A stretch of 64,000 nucleotides of DNA from an uncultured Bacteroidia bacterium (GTDB taxonomy: Bacteria; Bacteroidota; Bacteroidia; Bacteroidales; UBA932), in NCBI GenBank assembly GCA_902762655.1, contig CACWOZ010000003.1, positions 147,774-211,773 of the forward strand. Reading direction: 5' to 3'. A program made the translations under genes and the position numbers. The notes beneath the pieces were generated by a model. It was given only the letters and a program-made list of their open reading frames with translations. It ran no database searches and had not been told where the DNA came from. How positions within the stretch are numbered: position 1 is the first letter of the stretch; each line of letters starts with the position of its first letter. This document shows positions 52,067 through 61,393 of the stretch, in pieces.

Positions 52067-54946
52067 CTACAAATTTACCAATTTATCGGGAACAACGTAC
52101 CAAACTGCACCGGAAACATTCGCATAACCGAGAGAGCGGAACAGATTCATATATCCCTTTACCTGTCTGGAATAGCGTGCATCGCTTTCCGGAGTACTTT
52201 CCCCGAATTTATAGTCGATGACAGTCACGCTGTCTGAGTGCAGGATAACCCTGTCCGGACGCTTTTCGTTGCCCGAGGCATCGAATACCGTGGTTTCGTT
52301 GAGCCCCTTTTCAGCAAACCAGTCACTGTGAGATGCGATACGCTCCGACAGCAGTCCGAAGGCGTCTTCTCCTTCTTCAGGGCTGAGTTGTCCGGCGAAC
52401 ACGGCTTCGTCCACAGCGTTGCGCAAATCGCCTGCGACCTGCACTTTGGATAGAATCGCGTGCAGGATGATGCCGTTCCGTCTTGGAGATGCCGCGGGCC
52501 CCACTGCGCCGTCTTCTCCAAAGAAGTCGGATGCGTCGGCTGACACCTTCAGCCTGTCCCCGATCGGTATCGACTGGTAGCTGTACGGAAAATCTGCCTG
52601 CCTGGCATCGACGCCTGCCCCTTCTTCCGCGTTGCTTCGCAACCCTGTACGGGAAAATGCTCCAGAAGGGGCAGGCGCCGATGCAGTTGCAGAAAAACTG
52701 TACATGCTGCCGACGCGGAATTCATCCAAGCCACCGCAGAACGTGTACAGCAATTGCGAAAAATCCTTGTAATCCGGCGCCCCCGTCTTTGACTCCTTGA
52801 AAGACTTGGGAGGCTCCTGCGCAATCACGTGCAGGCACTTCTTCGCGCGCGTGAGTGCAACATAGAACACATTGATATTGTCCACCTTCTGCATTTCCTG
52901 CTCCTGATGCAGCGAAGATGCGAACAAAGTGTTTTCTACCGAACCGCTCATGAAGACAGGATAGGCCCCGGCGGCTTCCGGAATGAACGGCGTGCCTTCG
53001 GTATCGAGCCGGCACCACTGCCATCCGGCTTTGTAAAAACCCACTTTGTGCGCATAGGGGAAGATGAGATATGGCGCCTCCAGGCCCTTCGCCTTGTGGA
53101 CGGTAATCACCCTGACGGCGTCGGTGCCGGCAGGGGAACTGATGGTGAGTTTAGCATCGTTCCAGTGGCGCATATACTCGCGGAGTTCGTTGCCATTGGC
53201 TTCGGTCCACTCCCGCAGGTCGTCCATAAAGGCCTGAATATAAAGAGTTTCGCCTTCAAAATCCTCGGGTGCGCTCTCGCGCAGCTGTCTTAGGAGCGAC
53301 TCGCAGAGGTCCGTCAGTGAATGGAACTCCGCAGGGAATTCCACGGCTTCCGACTTCGCGAGATAACTGTTGATCTTGTCGTCGGGATTCTCGTGGTTTG
53401 CAAGGATTCCTGTTAGTTTCCGCAGTGTCTTGGAGGATTTGAGATTGAGGGAATCGTCCGACACGACCGGAATCCCGGCTTCGATAAGGGCGTTGGCTAT
53501 GGTCGATCCCTCGGAGTTGGCCCTCACCAGAATAGTTATGTCGCCATATCCGGCACCGGCTGCAACGGCATCCCCTATGGATTCCTTCACCATGGGAATC
53601 TGCTCGTCGGAGCCGCAGAAACTCACGCGCACCAGGCCTTCCTGGGCATCGTCGGTAAGTATTTCTTGCTTTACGTCGGAGTATAGCCCTGAGTGACCTA
53701 TTACCTTGGAAGCGAACTCGAAGAAGGCGTTGTTGAAGTTTACGATATTCTTCACGCTCCTCCTGTTCTCCTGTTTGAGTTCCACCTTGGCACGAGGAAA
53801 GTCCTCGCTCACTTTGTGCGCCAGAAGGGTCCAGTCGGAATCGCGCCAGCGGTAGATGCTCTGCTTAACATCACCCACGATAAGGTTCTCGTGGTCATTG
53901 GAATCGCTCTCCTTGAGAAGCGGCCGGAAGTTCTCCCACTGTATATTGGAAGTATCCTGGAACTCATCAATAAGGAAATTCTCGTAGCGCACACCCATCT
54001 TCTCGTACACGAAGGGAGCGTCGCTGCCGGCGATTATGTCCTTGAGGATGATGTTCGAATCGTCGAGCACCATCACGTTCTTTTCTTTGAGAAGTTCCCT
54101 GTAGGAACGATAGAATTCCCCGGCAAGGCCGAGGCTGAACGACATGTCGCGCAGCATCCAGGCTGTGCAGTACCAGGTATAGCGCTCTCCGAATAGCAGT
54201 TCGCAAAATCTGCTGCCATCTGCCTCCTTCATCAACGTGGCCTTGCACTGTGGGATCATCTCCCAGGTCTGGAAACCCTTGATGTAGGGGGCAAGTTGTT
54301 TGACCGAATAGGCCTTGGTGACCGTCACGTCCTTGGCAGCGGAGTTGAGTTCCGTTGTGAATGCCTCTATGATTTGCCCGCAGTTCTTTCTTATCGCCTG
54401 AAGATTCTTCTTGCTGAATCGTTCCCGGAGTTCGTCCATGGGCCCGGCACCCTGCATCATCAGACGTTCGCCCATCTCGTAGAGATTGTCTTCGATGTTT
54501 ACGCGCTTGCCCTGCGAGAGATCCTCGCTCACGCTACGCTGCATCCAGTCCAGGATCTCGGTGTCCTTCCGGGTGAGGGAGTCGAGGATGCGGTCCATCG
54601 CCTCGTGTATAAGGGATGCCTTGTCGAGATCTATCTGATAATCAGCTACCTGGCCTATCTCCCTTGCGAAGGCTTTGAGTGCCTGCTGGAAGAATTTGTC
54701 AATAGTGCTGACTGCGAAAGCACTGTAATCGTGGAGGATGTCGCGAAGCATCTCCCGCTCGTTCTGGTCGGACGATTCTGCGAGGAACTTGATAATGCGG
54801 CCCTTCATCTCTGCCGTGGCCTTGTTGGTAAAGGTTACGGCCAGGATGTGCCTGTATGCATATTTCCCGGTGAGCAGGGAAAGGTACTCTTTTGCAAGGG
54901 CGTAGGTCTTGCCCGACCCAGCGGAGGCTTTGAGAATCTTAATCAT
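52067..54946 (-). CDS. AddA/RecB-like UvrD helicase-nuclease
   Basis: 959 residues from the ATG overlapping the upstream stop (ATGA). Helicase motifs: ILKASAGSGKTYALAKEYL (Walker A), VTFTNKATAEMKGRI, FLIDEFQDTSNIQWENF (Walker B), VGDVKQSIYRWRDSD, TVHKAKGLEAPYLIF, NVFYVALTRAKK. The C-terminus keeps a nuclease-like VTVIDYKFGE. With the next gene upstream it would form an AddAB-type recombinational repair complex. Residues ~757-779 are an in-frame palindromic insert in a weakly conserved linker. Confidence 0.9.
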   Translation of the reverse strand: MIKILKASAGSGKTYALAKEYLSLLTGKYAYRHILAVTFTNKATAEMKGRIIKFLAESSDQNEREMLRDILHDYSAFAVSTIDKFFQQALKAFAREIGQVADYQIDLDKASLIHEAMDRILDSLTRKDTEILDWMQRSVSEDLSQGKRVNIEDNLYEMGERLMMQGAGPMDELRERFSKKNLQAIRKNCGQIIEAFTTELNSAAKDVTVTKAYSVKQLAPYIKGFQTWEMIPQCKATLMKEADGSRFCELLFGERYTWYCTAWMLRDMSFSLGLAGEFYRSYRELLKEKNVMVLDDSNIILKDIIAGSDAPFVYEKMGVRYENFLIDEFQDTSNIQWENFRPLLKESDSNDHENLIVGDVKQSIYRWRDSDWTLLAHKVSEDFPRAKVELKQENRRSVKNIVNFNNAFFEFASKVIGHSGLYSDVKQEILTDDAQEGLVRVSFCGSDEQIPMVKESIGDAVAAGAGYGDITILVRANSEGSTIANALIEAGIPVVSDDSLNLKSSKTLRKLTGILANHENPDDKINSYLAKSEAVEFPAEFHSLTDLCESLLRQLRESAPEDFEGETLYIQAFMDDLREWTEANGNELREYMRHWNDAKLTISSPAGTDAVRVITVHKAKGLEAPYLIFPYAHKVGFYKAGWQWCRLDTEGTPFIPEAAGAYPVFMSGSVENTLFASSLHQEQEMQKVDNINVFYVALTRAKKCLHVIAQEPPKSFKESKTGAPDYKDFSQLLYTFCGGLDEFRVGSMYSFSATASAPAPSGAFSRTGLRSNAEEGAGVDARQADFPYSYQSIPIGDRLKVSADASDFFGEDGAVGPAASPRRNGIILHAILSKVQVAGDLRNAVDEAVFAGQLSPEEGEDAFGLLSERIASHSDWFAEKGLNETTVFDASGNEKRPDRVILHSDSVTVIDYKFGESTPESDARYSRQVKGYMNLFRSLGYANVSGAVWYVVPDKLVNL
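52612..52677 (-). repeat. Palindromic in-frame insert in the addA-like gene
   Basis: A perfect 14-bp inverted repeat, CGCCTGCCCCTTCT (52612-52625) with AGAAGGGGCAGGCG (52664-52677). The 38-base loop itself contains GTTGC-TTC-GCAAC (52631-52643) and a weaker CCC/GGG pair, giving a cruciform with internal arms. The frame is kept. Confidence 0.75.
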
Positions 54947-57726
54947 CGTCCGCAAATGGTTTTGAAGTCACAGTACTCGCAGGTTTTGCTCTCCTCCGTC
55001 CTGCTCCACGGCACATCCTTATCCCTGATTTCATCCAGAAGCACGCCCACCCTTTCTTTCATGAGGCGGCGGAATTCCGGGCTGGCCGGCACGCTGCGTG
55101 GCTTCTGCACGAACAGATTGGTGGTCTGGTAGATGCAGTTCTCCAGCGAACAGCCTTCGGCACGAAGATCTCTTTCCAGATATTCATCGTAGAGGTAGAG
55201 TTGCAGGGCAATCTTTGGCCTGTTTTTATTGTCGGTGCCGAACAACGCATCCACTACATCCTGAGCGTTATTGTCGTCTATCAGTATATCCTTGTCGGTG
55301 ACCTTGCCGGTCTTGTAGTCGACCACCCGCACCTTGCCGGGTTCGAACGAATCCAGGCGGTCGATGAATCCCTTGAAGCGGAACCCGCCGATATCCTTGT
55401 ATTTCTTAAGCTCAAGCCCGAGGATACGGAAGGAGTCCTGCCCCTTTTCTTCCAGGAGCGACAAGTCGGTACGGAGTATCTGCTCTGCGTATTTGAGAAT
55501 CACGTCTTCGAAGATGAGGTTCCTGCCCTCGACTTCTTCGGTATGCAGCTGTTCCTTGATCAGGCCTTCGATAATCGTACGTATGCGCTCCTTGTCGGCC
55601 AGCAGTTCTTTCAGATAGGTACGGCCGATTTCGGCCCTGTCGGAATAGAGCGTCTGCATCGTCTTGTGCAGCACATCCCCGAGCATTCCGGCATCCAGCG
55701 ATTCGCTGACCTCGTCCGCGGCCTCGAGTTTCTTTATTTTCGAGAAATAGAACTTGGCAGGACAGCTGAGATAGTTCTGCAGGGAAGATGCTGAAAGGGT
55801 GAATCCGTCTTCGCGCATAATGGCAAGGTCTTCATCTGTCTTGCCTATGGCTCCATCCGCGGCCACCTCCCTGATAGGGGCTTTCACCACGAGGCGTCGC
55901 AGGTCGAAGTTGTAAAGCATCTGCAACTGGCGGATGTAGCGGCTCTCCTCGCCGCTGCGGCTGAGTTCCGTGCGCGAGTCGAATATCAGCCATACATTCT
56001 GCGCACGCTGGATAAGGCGGTAGAAGTAGTAGGCCCAGACGGCATCCTGATACTCGTATGTCGGCAGGCCGAATCCCTTTCGGAGTTCGGCGGGGATGAA
56101 TGAAGGGGATACCGCCCTGCGGGGGAAGATGCCCTCGTTGCAGGAGAGGATTATAAGATTGTCGAAGTCCAGGGCGCGGGTTTCCAGGGGACCCATGATC
56201 TGCAGTCCCTTAAGCGGTTCGCCATTGAAGGGAACGCTGGTGCGACCCACGAGCTGGTCGAAGAGGCGCCACCAGGTACGAGTCTGGATGTTGAGGTTCA
56301 GGCCCTGCAGACGGGTGACGGCCTTGTATGAATACATTGCGAAGTCAAGCTCCATCTGCGTGCCTTCGTGCTCCTTGAGCAGAGGCGCCAGTCCCAGTAG
56401 TAATTCGCGGAGATACTGTGCGGGGTCCGTGGCTGGCCGGAATATCAGTTCGAGGATATTGTTGCCTTTGAAGGCTTCCTGCGGCACATAATATCTGGCT
56501 TCATCCCGGACCTTCTTGACGATGGCATTGCCGGCTTCGTCCAGAATGCTCCGCAGGATGCTGTTGCTGAAGATTCCCCATACGTGCCGGTGGTAGAACT
56601 GCACGATGCCGTTCTTTTCCCTGGTATTGAGCTGCATTGCAGCAATATCGTCCAGCAGTGCCTGGAATTCGCTCCCCCGCAGGGGATATCCCATTGTGAC
56701 ATTTACATCCTCTATCCCTTCCGGAATCGAATTCAGCACATTCAGCAGCAACCCATCATCCGGCAGAACGATGGCGGTGTTGATGCCAGCACCGGACGGC
56801 GCAGACAGGATATAAGGCAGCAGTTTCGTCTGTCCTACCGATGAAGGGACCGAAACTACGTTGACTGTGGGGCGGGGGAGACCATCCGGATCAAACTTGA
56901 AAGCCTGGGGAAATTCGGTGACATTCTGCGACAGGAAGAACGACGACCTGTTGGCAGGGTCCTTTATCTCCTCGCTGCTATAGTCCCAGCAGAACTCCGC
57001 CAGATGCGCATCCCGCATCTTCCGAAGCACCTTCTTCTCGCACTCGTTGAGCGCATTCAGGCCAACGAATACGAACTTCCCGCAATCCGGGAAACTTCCT
57101 GCAAGGATATCCACCGCCGCCTCGCTCTCGAGCCTGTCGGCAATCGAACGGTAAAGCGCACCTTCGGAAGCCAGCCCCTTTGCGGAAAGAGCATCATTGA
57201 AAGCATGATAAAGCGGAAGCAGGATGTCCCAGATGCGACGGAATTTCTCTTTGTAGTCGCCGCTGTTCCTGAACTGCCCGAGGAAACTCTCCATGGCCTC
57301 GCGCTGCCCGGGCTCAAGATAACTGAGGTCATCCTGCATCTGCCGGAACTCGGCGACATTCTTGAAGATATGGTCAGGCTTCACCAGATACTTGTCCACC
57401 TCTGCGAAGTCGCTCAGCAGCACACCGCCCCAGAAGATGAATTCGTCCAGCGGTTCGGCATTGGGGTACAACTTGCAGTAGCAGTCGTAGAGAGTGACAA
57501 TGGATTCCATACGGTCCGCAGGACGCAGCCCGCCAATGCGGGCGAAGAAATCGCTGATGGTAAGACATTCGGGAGCGATCATCGCTGTGCCGGACGCGGC
57601 GCACTCTTCGCCAAGATACTTGCGGAAGAAACTGACTGCGCGCTTGTTAGGGAAAATAAAACACATCCGGCTGATCTCAGGAGCCGGATGGTAATGATGT
57701 GCAACTTGTTTGAGGAATGGTGTCAT
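54943..57726 (-). CDS. AddB-like protein with PD-(D/E)XK nuclease and iron-sulfur cysteines
   Basis: 927 residues. The N-terminal part is a helicase-like fold without a proper Walker A (CFIFPNKRAVSFFRKYL). The C-terminal ~270 residues are a PD-(D/E)XK nuclease: SASSLQNYLSCPAKFYFSKI, GDVLHKTMQTLY, and VRVVDYKTGKV. The cysteine of SCPAKF together with CEYCDFKTIC at the end gives the four-Cys pattern that holds an iron-sulfur cluster in AddB nucleases. Start and stop overlap lolA and the addA-like gene by 4 bases each. Confidence 0.88.
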   Translation of the reverse strand: MTPFLKQVAHHYHPAPEISRMCFIFPNKRAVSFFRKYLGEECAASGTAMIAPECLTISDFFARIGGLRPADRMESIVTLYDCYCKLYPNAEPLDEFIFWGGVLLSDFAEVDKYLVKPDHIFKNVAEFRQMQDDLSYLEPGQREAMESFLGQFRNSGDYKEKFRRIWDILLPLYHAFNDALSAKGLASEGALYRSIADRLESEAAVDILAGSFPDCGKFVFVGLNALNECEKKVLRKMRDAHLAEFCWDYSSEEIKDPANRSSFFLSQNVTEFPQAFKFDPDGLPRPTVNVVSVPSSVGQTKLLPYILSAPSGAGINTAIVLPDDGLLLNVLNSIPEGIEDVNVTMGYPLRGSEFQALLDDIAAMQLNTREKNGIVQFYHRHVWGIFSNSILRSILDEAGNAIVKKVRDEARYYVPQEAFKGNNILELIFRPATDPAQYLRELLLGLAPLLKEHEGTQMELDFAMYSYKAVTRLQGLNLNIQTRTWWRLFDQLVGRTSVPFNGEPLKGLQIMGPLETRALDFDNLIILSCNEGIFPRRAVSPSFIPAELRKGFGLPTYEYQDAVWAYYFYRLIQRAQNVWLIFDSRTELSRSGEESRYIRQLQMLYNFDLRRLVVKAPIREVAADGAIGKTDEDLAIMREDGFTLSASSLQNYLSCPAKFYFSKIKKLEAADEVSESLDAGMLGDVLHKTMQTLYSDRAEIGRTYLKELLADKERIRTIIEGLIKEQLHTEEVEGRNLIFEDVILKYAEQILRTDLSLLEEKGQDSFRILGLELKKYKDIGGFRFKGFIDRLDSFEPGKVRVVDYKTGKVTDKDILIDDNNAQDVVDALFGTDNKNRPKIALQLYLYDEYLERDLRAEGCSLENCIYQTTNLFVQKPRSVPASPEFRRLMKERVGVLLDEIRDKDVPWSRTEESKTCEYCDFKTICGR

Positions 57727-58229
57727 CTCAGATCGGTTATTGTCCAGAGTCTGTCATATTTTACCATATCCAGACGGAAATCTTTCAAATCTTCCGAGAA
57801 ATCTGTTTTCCTCAGAATTGTCGCCTTGCAGCTCAGTGGCTCCGGGATACCTTGCATTGTCAACTTGAAGGATACCCTGGTGCCGTCCATAACCAGGTCT
57901 GTAACATTGTCGATAATGCTGTCGAGATGCCCGAAGATGTCGGAGGGTCCTCCTCCGTTCTCGATGTAGATTTCTTTCGACCTTGGAATCTCGGTCCACA
58001 GGGTGGTGCCGTCGCAGATGTAGGTGGTCCCGCTCTCGATAACCTTGTAGCAGTGCCCCTGGACTGTCGCCAGCCCCTTTCCGAGCTCCTTCCCTTCTGC
58101 ATCGGCATAGTTGTAGCTTATGCTTACGCGGTTGTTCGCGAGCAGGTCCTTGATCTGCTCTGCAGCATTCTGTGCAACTGCCTGTATGCAGAGCAGAGCC
58201 GCTGCCGAAAGTATGATAAATCTACGCAT
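57723..58229 (-). CDS. LolA-like periplasmic lipoprotein carrier
   Basis: 168 residues from the ATG at 58229 (inside the last codons of ftsK); signal peptide RRFIILSAAALLCIQAVAQ. The mature part has the LolA-like beta pattern (VSISYNYADAEGK, GTTYICDGTTLWTEIPRSKEIYI, LDMVKYDRLWTITDLR). It would carry lipoproteins across the periplasm, in keeping with the many lipoproteins here and lnt at 30 kb. Location next to ftsK is usual in Bacteroidota. Confidence 0.82.
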   Translation of the reverse strand: MRRFIILSAAALLCIQAVAQNAAEQIKDLLANNRVSISYNYADAEGKELGKGLATVQGHCYKVIESGTTYICDGTTLWTEIPRSKEIYIENGGGPSDIFGHLDSIIDNVTDLVMDGTRVSFKLTMQGIPEPLSCKATILRKTDFSEDLKDFRLDMVKYDRLWTITDLR

Positions 58230-60651
58230 CGTTCTTGAGGTTTTCAATCAATGTTTCCAGTTCATCGAGGGTAGATACAAGAACCGTGCGAGGTTTGCTT
58301 CCTTCCTGCGGACCGACTATTCCGGCCTGCTCCAGCTGGTCCATGACGCGGCCCGCCTTGGCGTAACCCATGCCGAGCCTGCGCTGCAGGTCGGAGGTGG
58401 AACCCTTCTGGGTGGTGACCACGAGTTTGGCGGCTTCTTCGAAGCGCTCGTCCAGGTCGCCGAGTTCGCCCTTGGCTCCGCCTTCTTTCTCTTCTTCTTT
58501 GACCTCAGGCAGATAATAAGGAGTGTTGTAACTCTTGCCGTATCCTTCCTGCTCGCCGATGAAGTTGGTGATGGCCTTGATTTCGCTGCCGCTGACGAAG
58601 CCGCACTGGATGCGCTCGTTCTCTATGCCTGCGGAAAGCAGCATGTCGCCACGGCCTATCAATTTTTCGGCTCCGGGGGAGTCCAAAATGGTCATGGAAT
58701 CGGTGCGGGATGCCACGCGGAAAGCAATTCTCAGAGGAAAGTTGCCCTTGATGACACCTGAGATGACGTCCACCGACGGACGCTGGGTCGCGATGATCAC
58801 ATGGATGCCGGCCGCACGGCCCTTCTGGGCCAGGCGGATGATGGAGTTGGTAATGCTCTTCGATGCGGCGCGCACTTCGGGGCTTGCGCCCATGGTCATT
58901 GTAAGGTCGGCGTATTCATCTACTATCGTAACAAGGTAAGGCAGGAACCTGTGCCCGTTCTTCGGGTTCAGTTTGCGTGCCTTGTACTTCTCGTTGTAGT
59001 CGGTAATTTTGTTCTCGCCGGCACGGCTCAGGAGCTCGTAGCGCTGGTCCATCTCGATGCAGAGGCTCTTGAGGGTGGTTTCGGCATCCTTCGCGTTCTT
59101 CACGATTGCCTTTGCTTTCTCCTCTTCTTCGTCGCCTGCGGTGGGCAGTACCGCCAGATAGTGCTTGAGAAGCTGGTTGTATGCCGAAAATTCGACCATC
59201 TTCGGGTCGATGAACACGAATTTCAGTTCGGACGGGTGCTTCGCATAGAGCAGGGAAGCGATTATGACATTGAGACCGACCGACTTGCCCTGTTTGGTCG
59301 CGCCTGCTACCAGGAGGTGTGGAGCATCGCTGAGGTCGAACACCTTGACCTGCTGGGTGATAGTGTAGCCGATGGCCACCGGCAGTTCGTATTTGCTGGT
59401 GCGGAAGGCTTCGCTGTTAAGCAGGCTCTTGAGCGGCACGATGGAGGCGTAGTCGTTGGCAACTTCGATTCCCACGGAATCCGAAAGCGTGACTACGCGC
59501 ACACCCTTGGCGTTCATCTGCATGCCAATATCTTCCTGCAGTTTCTTGACTTCGGAGATGCGGACTCCAGGGGCCAGCGTCACGCGGTAGAGGGTGACGG
59601 TGGGGCCTACCTGGGCCTTGACTTCGGTAATTTCTATCTTATAGTTCTTCAGCGTAGCGCGTATCTTGTTGTTGTTACGCTGGAGCTCCTCGTTCGAAGG
59701 AAGCCTGCGGTCGGATGCATGGGCTTCGAGGAGGTCGAGGCCGGGGGATTTGAATTTGGGGAGGCCTTCGGGAGGGTCGAGACGGATGTCGATCGGCGGC
59801 AGGTTTTCGTAGCGCTCGTTCTCAAGGGTATCGTCGGTGACGACTTCCAGGCCTCCTTCGGATGTTTCCTCGTTTTCAGGGGACTCTGCCTCCTGATGTA
59901 CCTCCGCGGCTTCCGGGCTACCGACATCGCCGGCAAGAGGCTCCGTCCCTTCCTCCGGCTCTGGTTCCGGATCGTCCTCCACAACGTTCCTTTTCAGCGA
60001 CTGGAGGAAAGATTCCTCCTCGGCGGAGGCGTTTTCAAGGGTGTCTACGGCATCTTTTCGGCCGAGGGAGTATACCCAGTCGGTAAAGCGTCTGCTGCTG
60101 AAGAAGAGCCAGCAGACGAGAATCAGAAGTACCAGTACGCCGGTTATTATCTGTCCGAAGAGATTGTCGCTCCAAAGGATTACCTGCCTGCCGAATTCGC
60201 CCCCAAGTCCTCCGCCGAATGCCGCAGGTATGCCGGCAAGGTTGCCTGCAAAAGCGAGCAGCAGCGATGCAACAACAGCTCCGCTGATAGCGAGGAGTGT
60301 CGTCTTGATGAGGGAGAAATTCCAACGGTTGCCGAGCAGCCGGATGCTGACGGCGACGAGGATGATGAGCAGGACGAAACTTCCCAGCCCGAAAAGGTTG
60401 CATACGAGAAGATGCCCGGTGCGGTAACCTAGTTTGCCGGCGGCGTTGCCCACACCCGTACTGCTCTCCATCATTTCGGAGTCCCCGAGCAGGCTCATGT
60501 CCTGTTGCCAATGGAATAGGTAGGATACGGAGGATATGAGTATGAACAGGCAGAGGACGGCAATGACGAGCCCGGAAATCACTTTTGCATTGGCCCTTTC
60601 CCTGTCGTCCCAGTTCCTCCAGAATGCAATGTAGTCGCCGAATCTGCTCAT
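58222..60651 (-). CDS. ftsK: DNA translocase FtsK
   Basis: 809 residues: four or five N-terminal membrane segments, an acidic Glu/Pro-rich linker (residues ~220-270), and the RecA-like motor (VAGATKQGKSVGLNVIIASL, KFVFIDPKMVEFSAY, YLVTIVDEYADL, ATQRPSVDVISGVIKGNFPLRIAF). A winged-helix gamma domain closes it (TSDLQRRLGMGYAKAGRVMDQL), which reads polar DNA motifs. It pumps chromosome ends across the septum. It overlaps DUF4290 by 4 bases and lolA by 8. Confidence 0.95.
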   Translation of the reverse strand: MSRFGDYIAFWRNWDDRERANAKVISGLVIAVLCLFILISSVSYLFHWQQDMSLLGDSEMMESSTGVGNAAGKLGYRTGHLLVCNLFGLGSFVLLIILVAVSIRLLGNRWNFSLIKTTLLAISGAVVASLLLAFAGNLAGIPAAFGGGLGGEFGRQVILWSDNLFGQIITGVLVLLILVCWLFFSSRRFTDWVYSLGRKDAVDTLENASAEEESFLQSLKRNVVEDDPEPEPEEGTEPLAGDVGSPEAAEVHQEAESPENEETSEGGLEVVTDDTLENERYENLPPIDIRLDPPEGLPKFKSPGLDLLEAHASDRRLPSNEELQRNNNKIRATLKNYKIEITEVKAQVGPTVTLYRVTLAPGVRISEVKKLQEDIGMQMNAKGVRVVTLSDSVGIEVANDYASIVPLKSLLNSEAFRTSKYELPVAIGYTITQQVKVFDLSDAPHLLVAGATKQGKSVGLNVIIASLLYAKHPSELKFVFIDPKMVEFSAYNQLLKHYLAVLPTAGDEEEEKAKAIVKNAKDAETTLKSLCIEMDQRYELLSRAGENKITDYNEKYKARKLNPKNGHRFLPYLVTIVDEYADLTMTMGASPEVRAASKSITNSIIRLAQKGRAAGIHVIIATQRPSVDVISGVIKGNFPLRIAFRVASRTDSMTILDSPGAEKLIGRGDMLLSAGIENERIQCGFVSGSEIKAITNFIGEQEGYGKSYNTPYYLPEVKEEEKEGGAKGELGDLDERFEEAAKLVVTTQKGSTSDLQRRLGMGYAKAGRVMDQLEQAGIVGPQEGSKPRTVLVSTLDELETLIENLKNDA

Positions 60652-61304
60652 TTATTCTTAGCTTTCTTTCCGTAACGGAAGTTATGGTTCTTGCCGCTCT
60701 GCGGCTTGATGCCAAGGGTGGGACGGGCATAGGATGCATCTTGCGAAACTCCCTTCAATTTGAGCCCTTCCGGCACCTTGATCCTGTAGTCGGACATCTT
60801 CTCGATATCCGCGAAGATGGTTTCATCTGCGACGCTGTCCTTGTTCCAGATCAGGTACTGGGTACGCATGTAGGTCGCAAGCGAATGGATGAGCGCGTTC
60901 TTCATCTCTCCATCCGGCTCGTTGCTGACAAGGTCTATGATACGCTCGATATTCCTGCCGTAATGTGTAGCTTTGATCTTGGAACCCTTCATGGGCAGGG
61001 GAACCGGCTGGGTTTCGAATTCCTCCTTGACCGGGCTGGGGTAGGGAGCATCGATGTCGAGGTCGAATTCTGCTATTATGTAGAGTTGGTCCCAGAGTTT
61101 GTGCTCCCAGTCTTCCTGGGCCTTTACGCCAGGGTTGAGGAGTTCCATGGTCTTGACAACCGCTACGGCCTGTTCGCTGCGCTTGGCTTTGTCGGGGATT
61201 TCCTTGAGATGCTCTACCATCTTGAGAACATTGCGCCCGTATTCTGTTATCTTGAGTTTTTCTCTCTCTGTGTTGTATTCAAGTCTGATTGTTTCTTCGC
61301 TCAT
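60648..61304 (-). CDS. DUF4290-family protein
   Basis: 218 residues with the family hallmark LEYNTEREKLKITEYGRNV and a second YGRNIERIIDLV near residue 130. No signal or membrane segment; the C-terminus is basic (KNHNFRYGKKAKNK). It is a Bacteroidota-specific cytoplasmic family of unknown function. As first gene of the ftsK-lolA-addB-addA-alr operon it may have a role in chromosome or envelope maintenance, which is inference from context. Confidence 0.85.
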   Translation of the reverse strand: MSEETIRLEYNTEREKLKITEYGRNVLKMVEHLKEIPDKAKRSEQAVAVVKTMELLNPGVKAQEDWEHKLWDQLYIIAEFDLDIDAPYPSPVKEEFETQPVPLPMKGSKIKATHYGRNIERIIDLVSNEPDGEMKNALIHSLATYMRTQYLIWNKDSVADETIFADIEKMSDYRIKVPEGLKLKGVSQDASYARPTLGIKPQSGKNHNFRYGKKAKNK

Positions 61305-61327
61305 TTTTCCTTGTTTTTGCCTAAACG

Positions 61328-61335
61328 CAAATATA
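61328..61335 (-). promoter_or_regulatory. -7 box for the DUF4290-ftsK operon
   Basis: Minus strand TATATTTG, 23 bases before the DUF4290 ATG; divergent from the lipoprotein promoter 33 bases away. Confidence 0.6.
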
Positions 61336-61367
61336 ACGTTTTTTTTACTTCGGCAGAATATTTGTAT

Positions 61368-61375
61368 TATATTTG
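61368..61375 (+). promoter_or_regulatory. -7 box for the FISUMP lipoprotein gene
   Basis: TATATTTG, 18 bases before the ATG at 61394. It overlaps an in-frame ATG candidate at 61373, which it therefore excludes as the start. Confidence 0.6.
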
Positions 61376-61393
61376 CCTGTTAAATATTTTGAG

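Noticed and set aside
58801-60432. 543-codon frame antisense to ftsK
   Set aside because: Low-complexity Val/Glu/Gly-rich translation, entirely inside ftsK.
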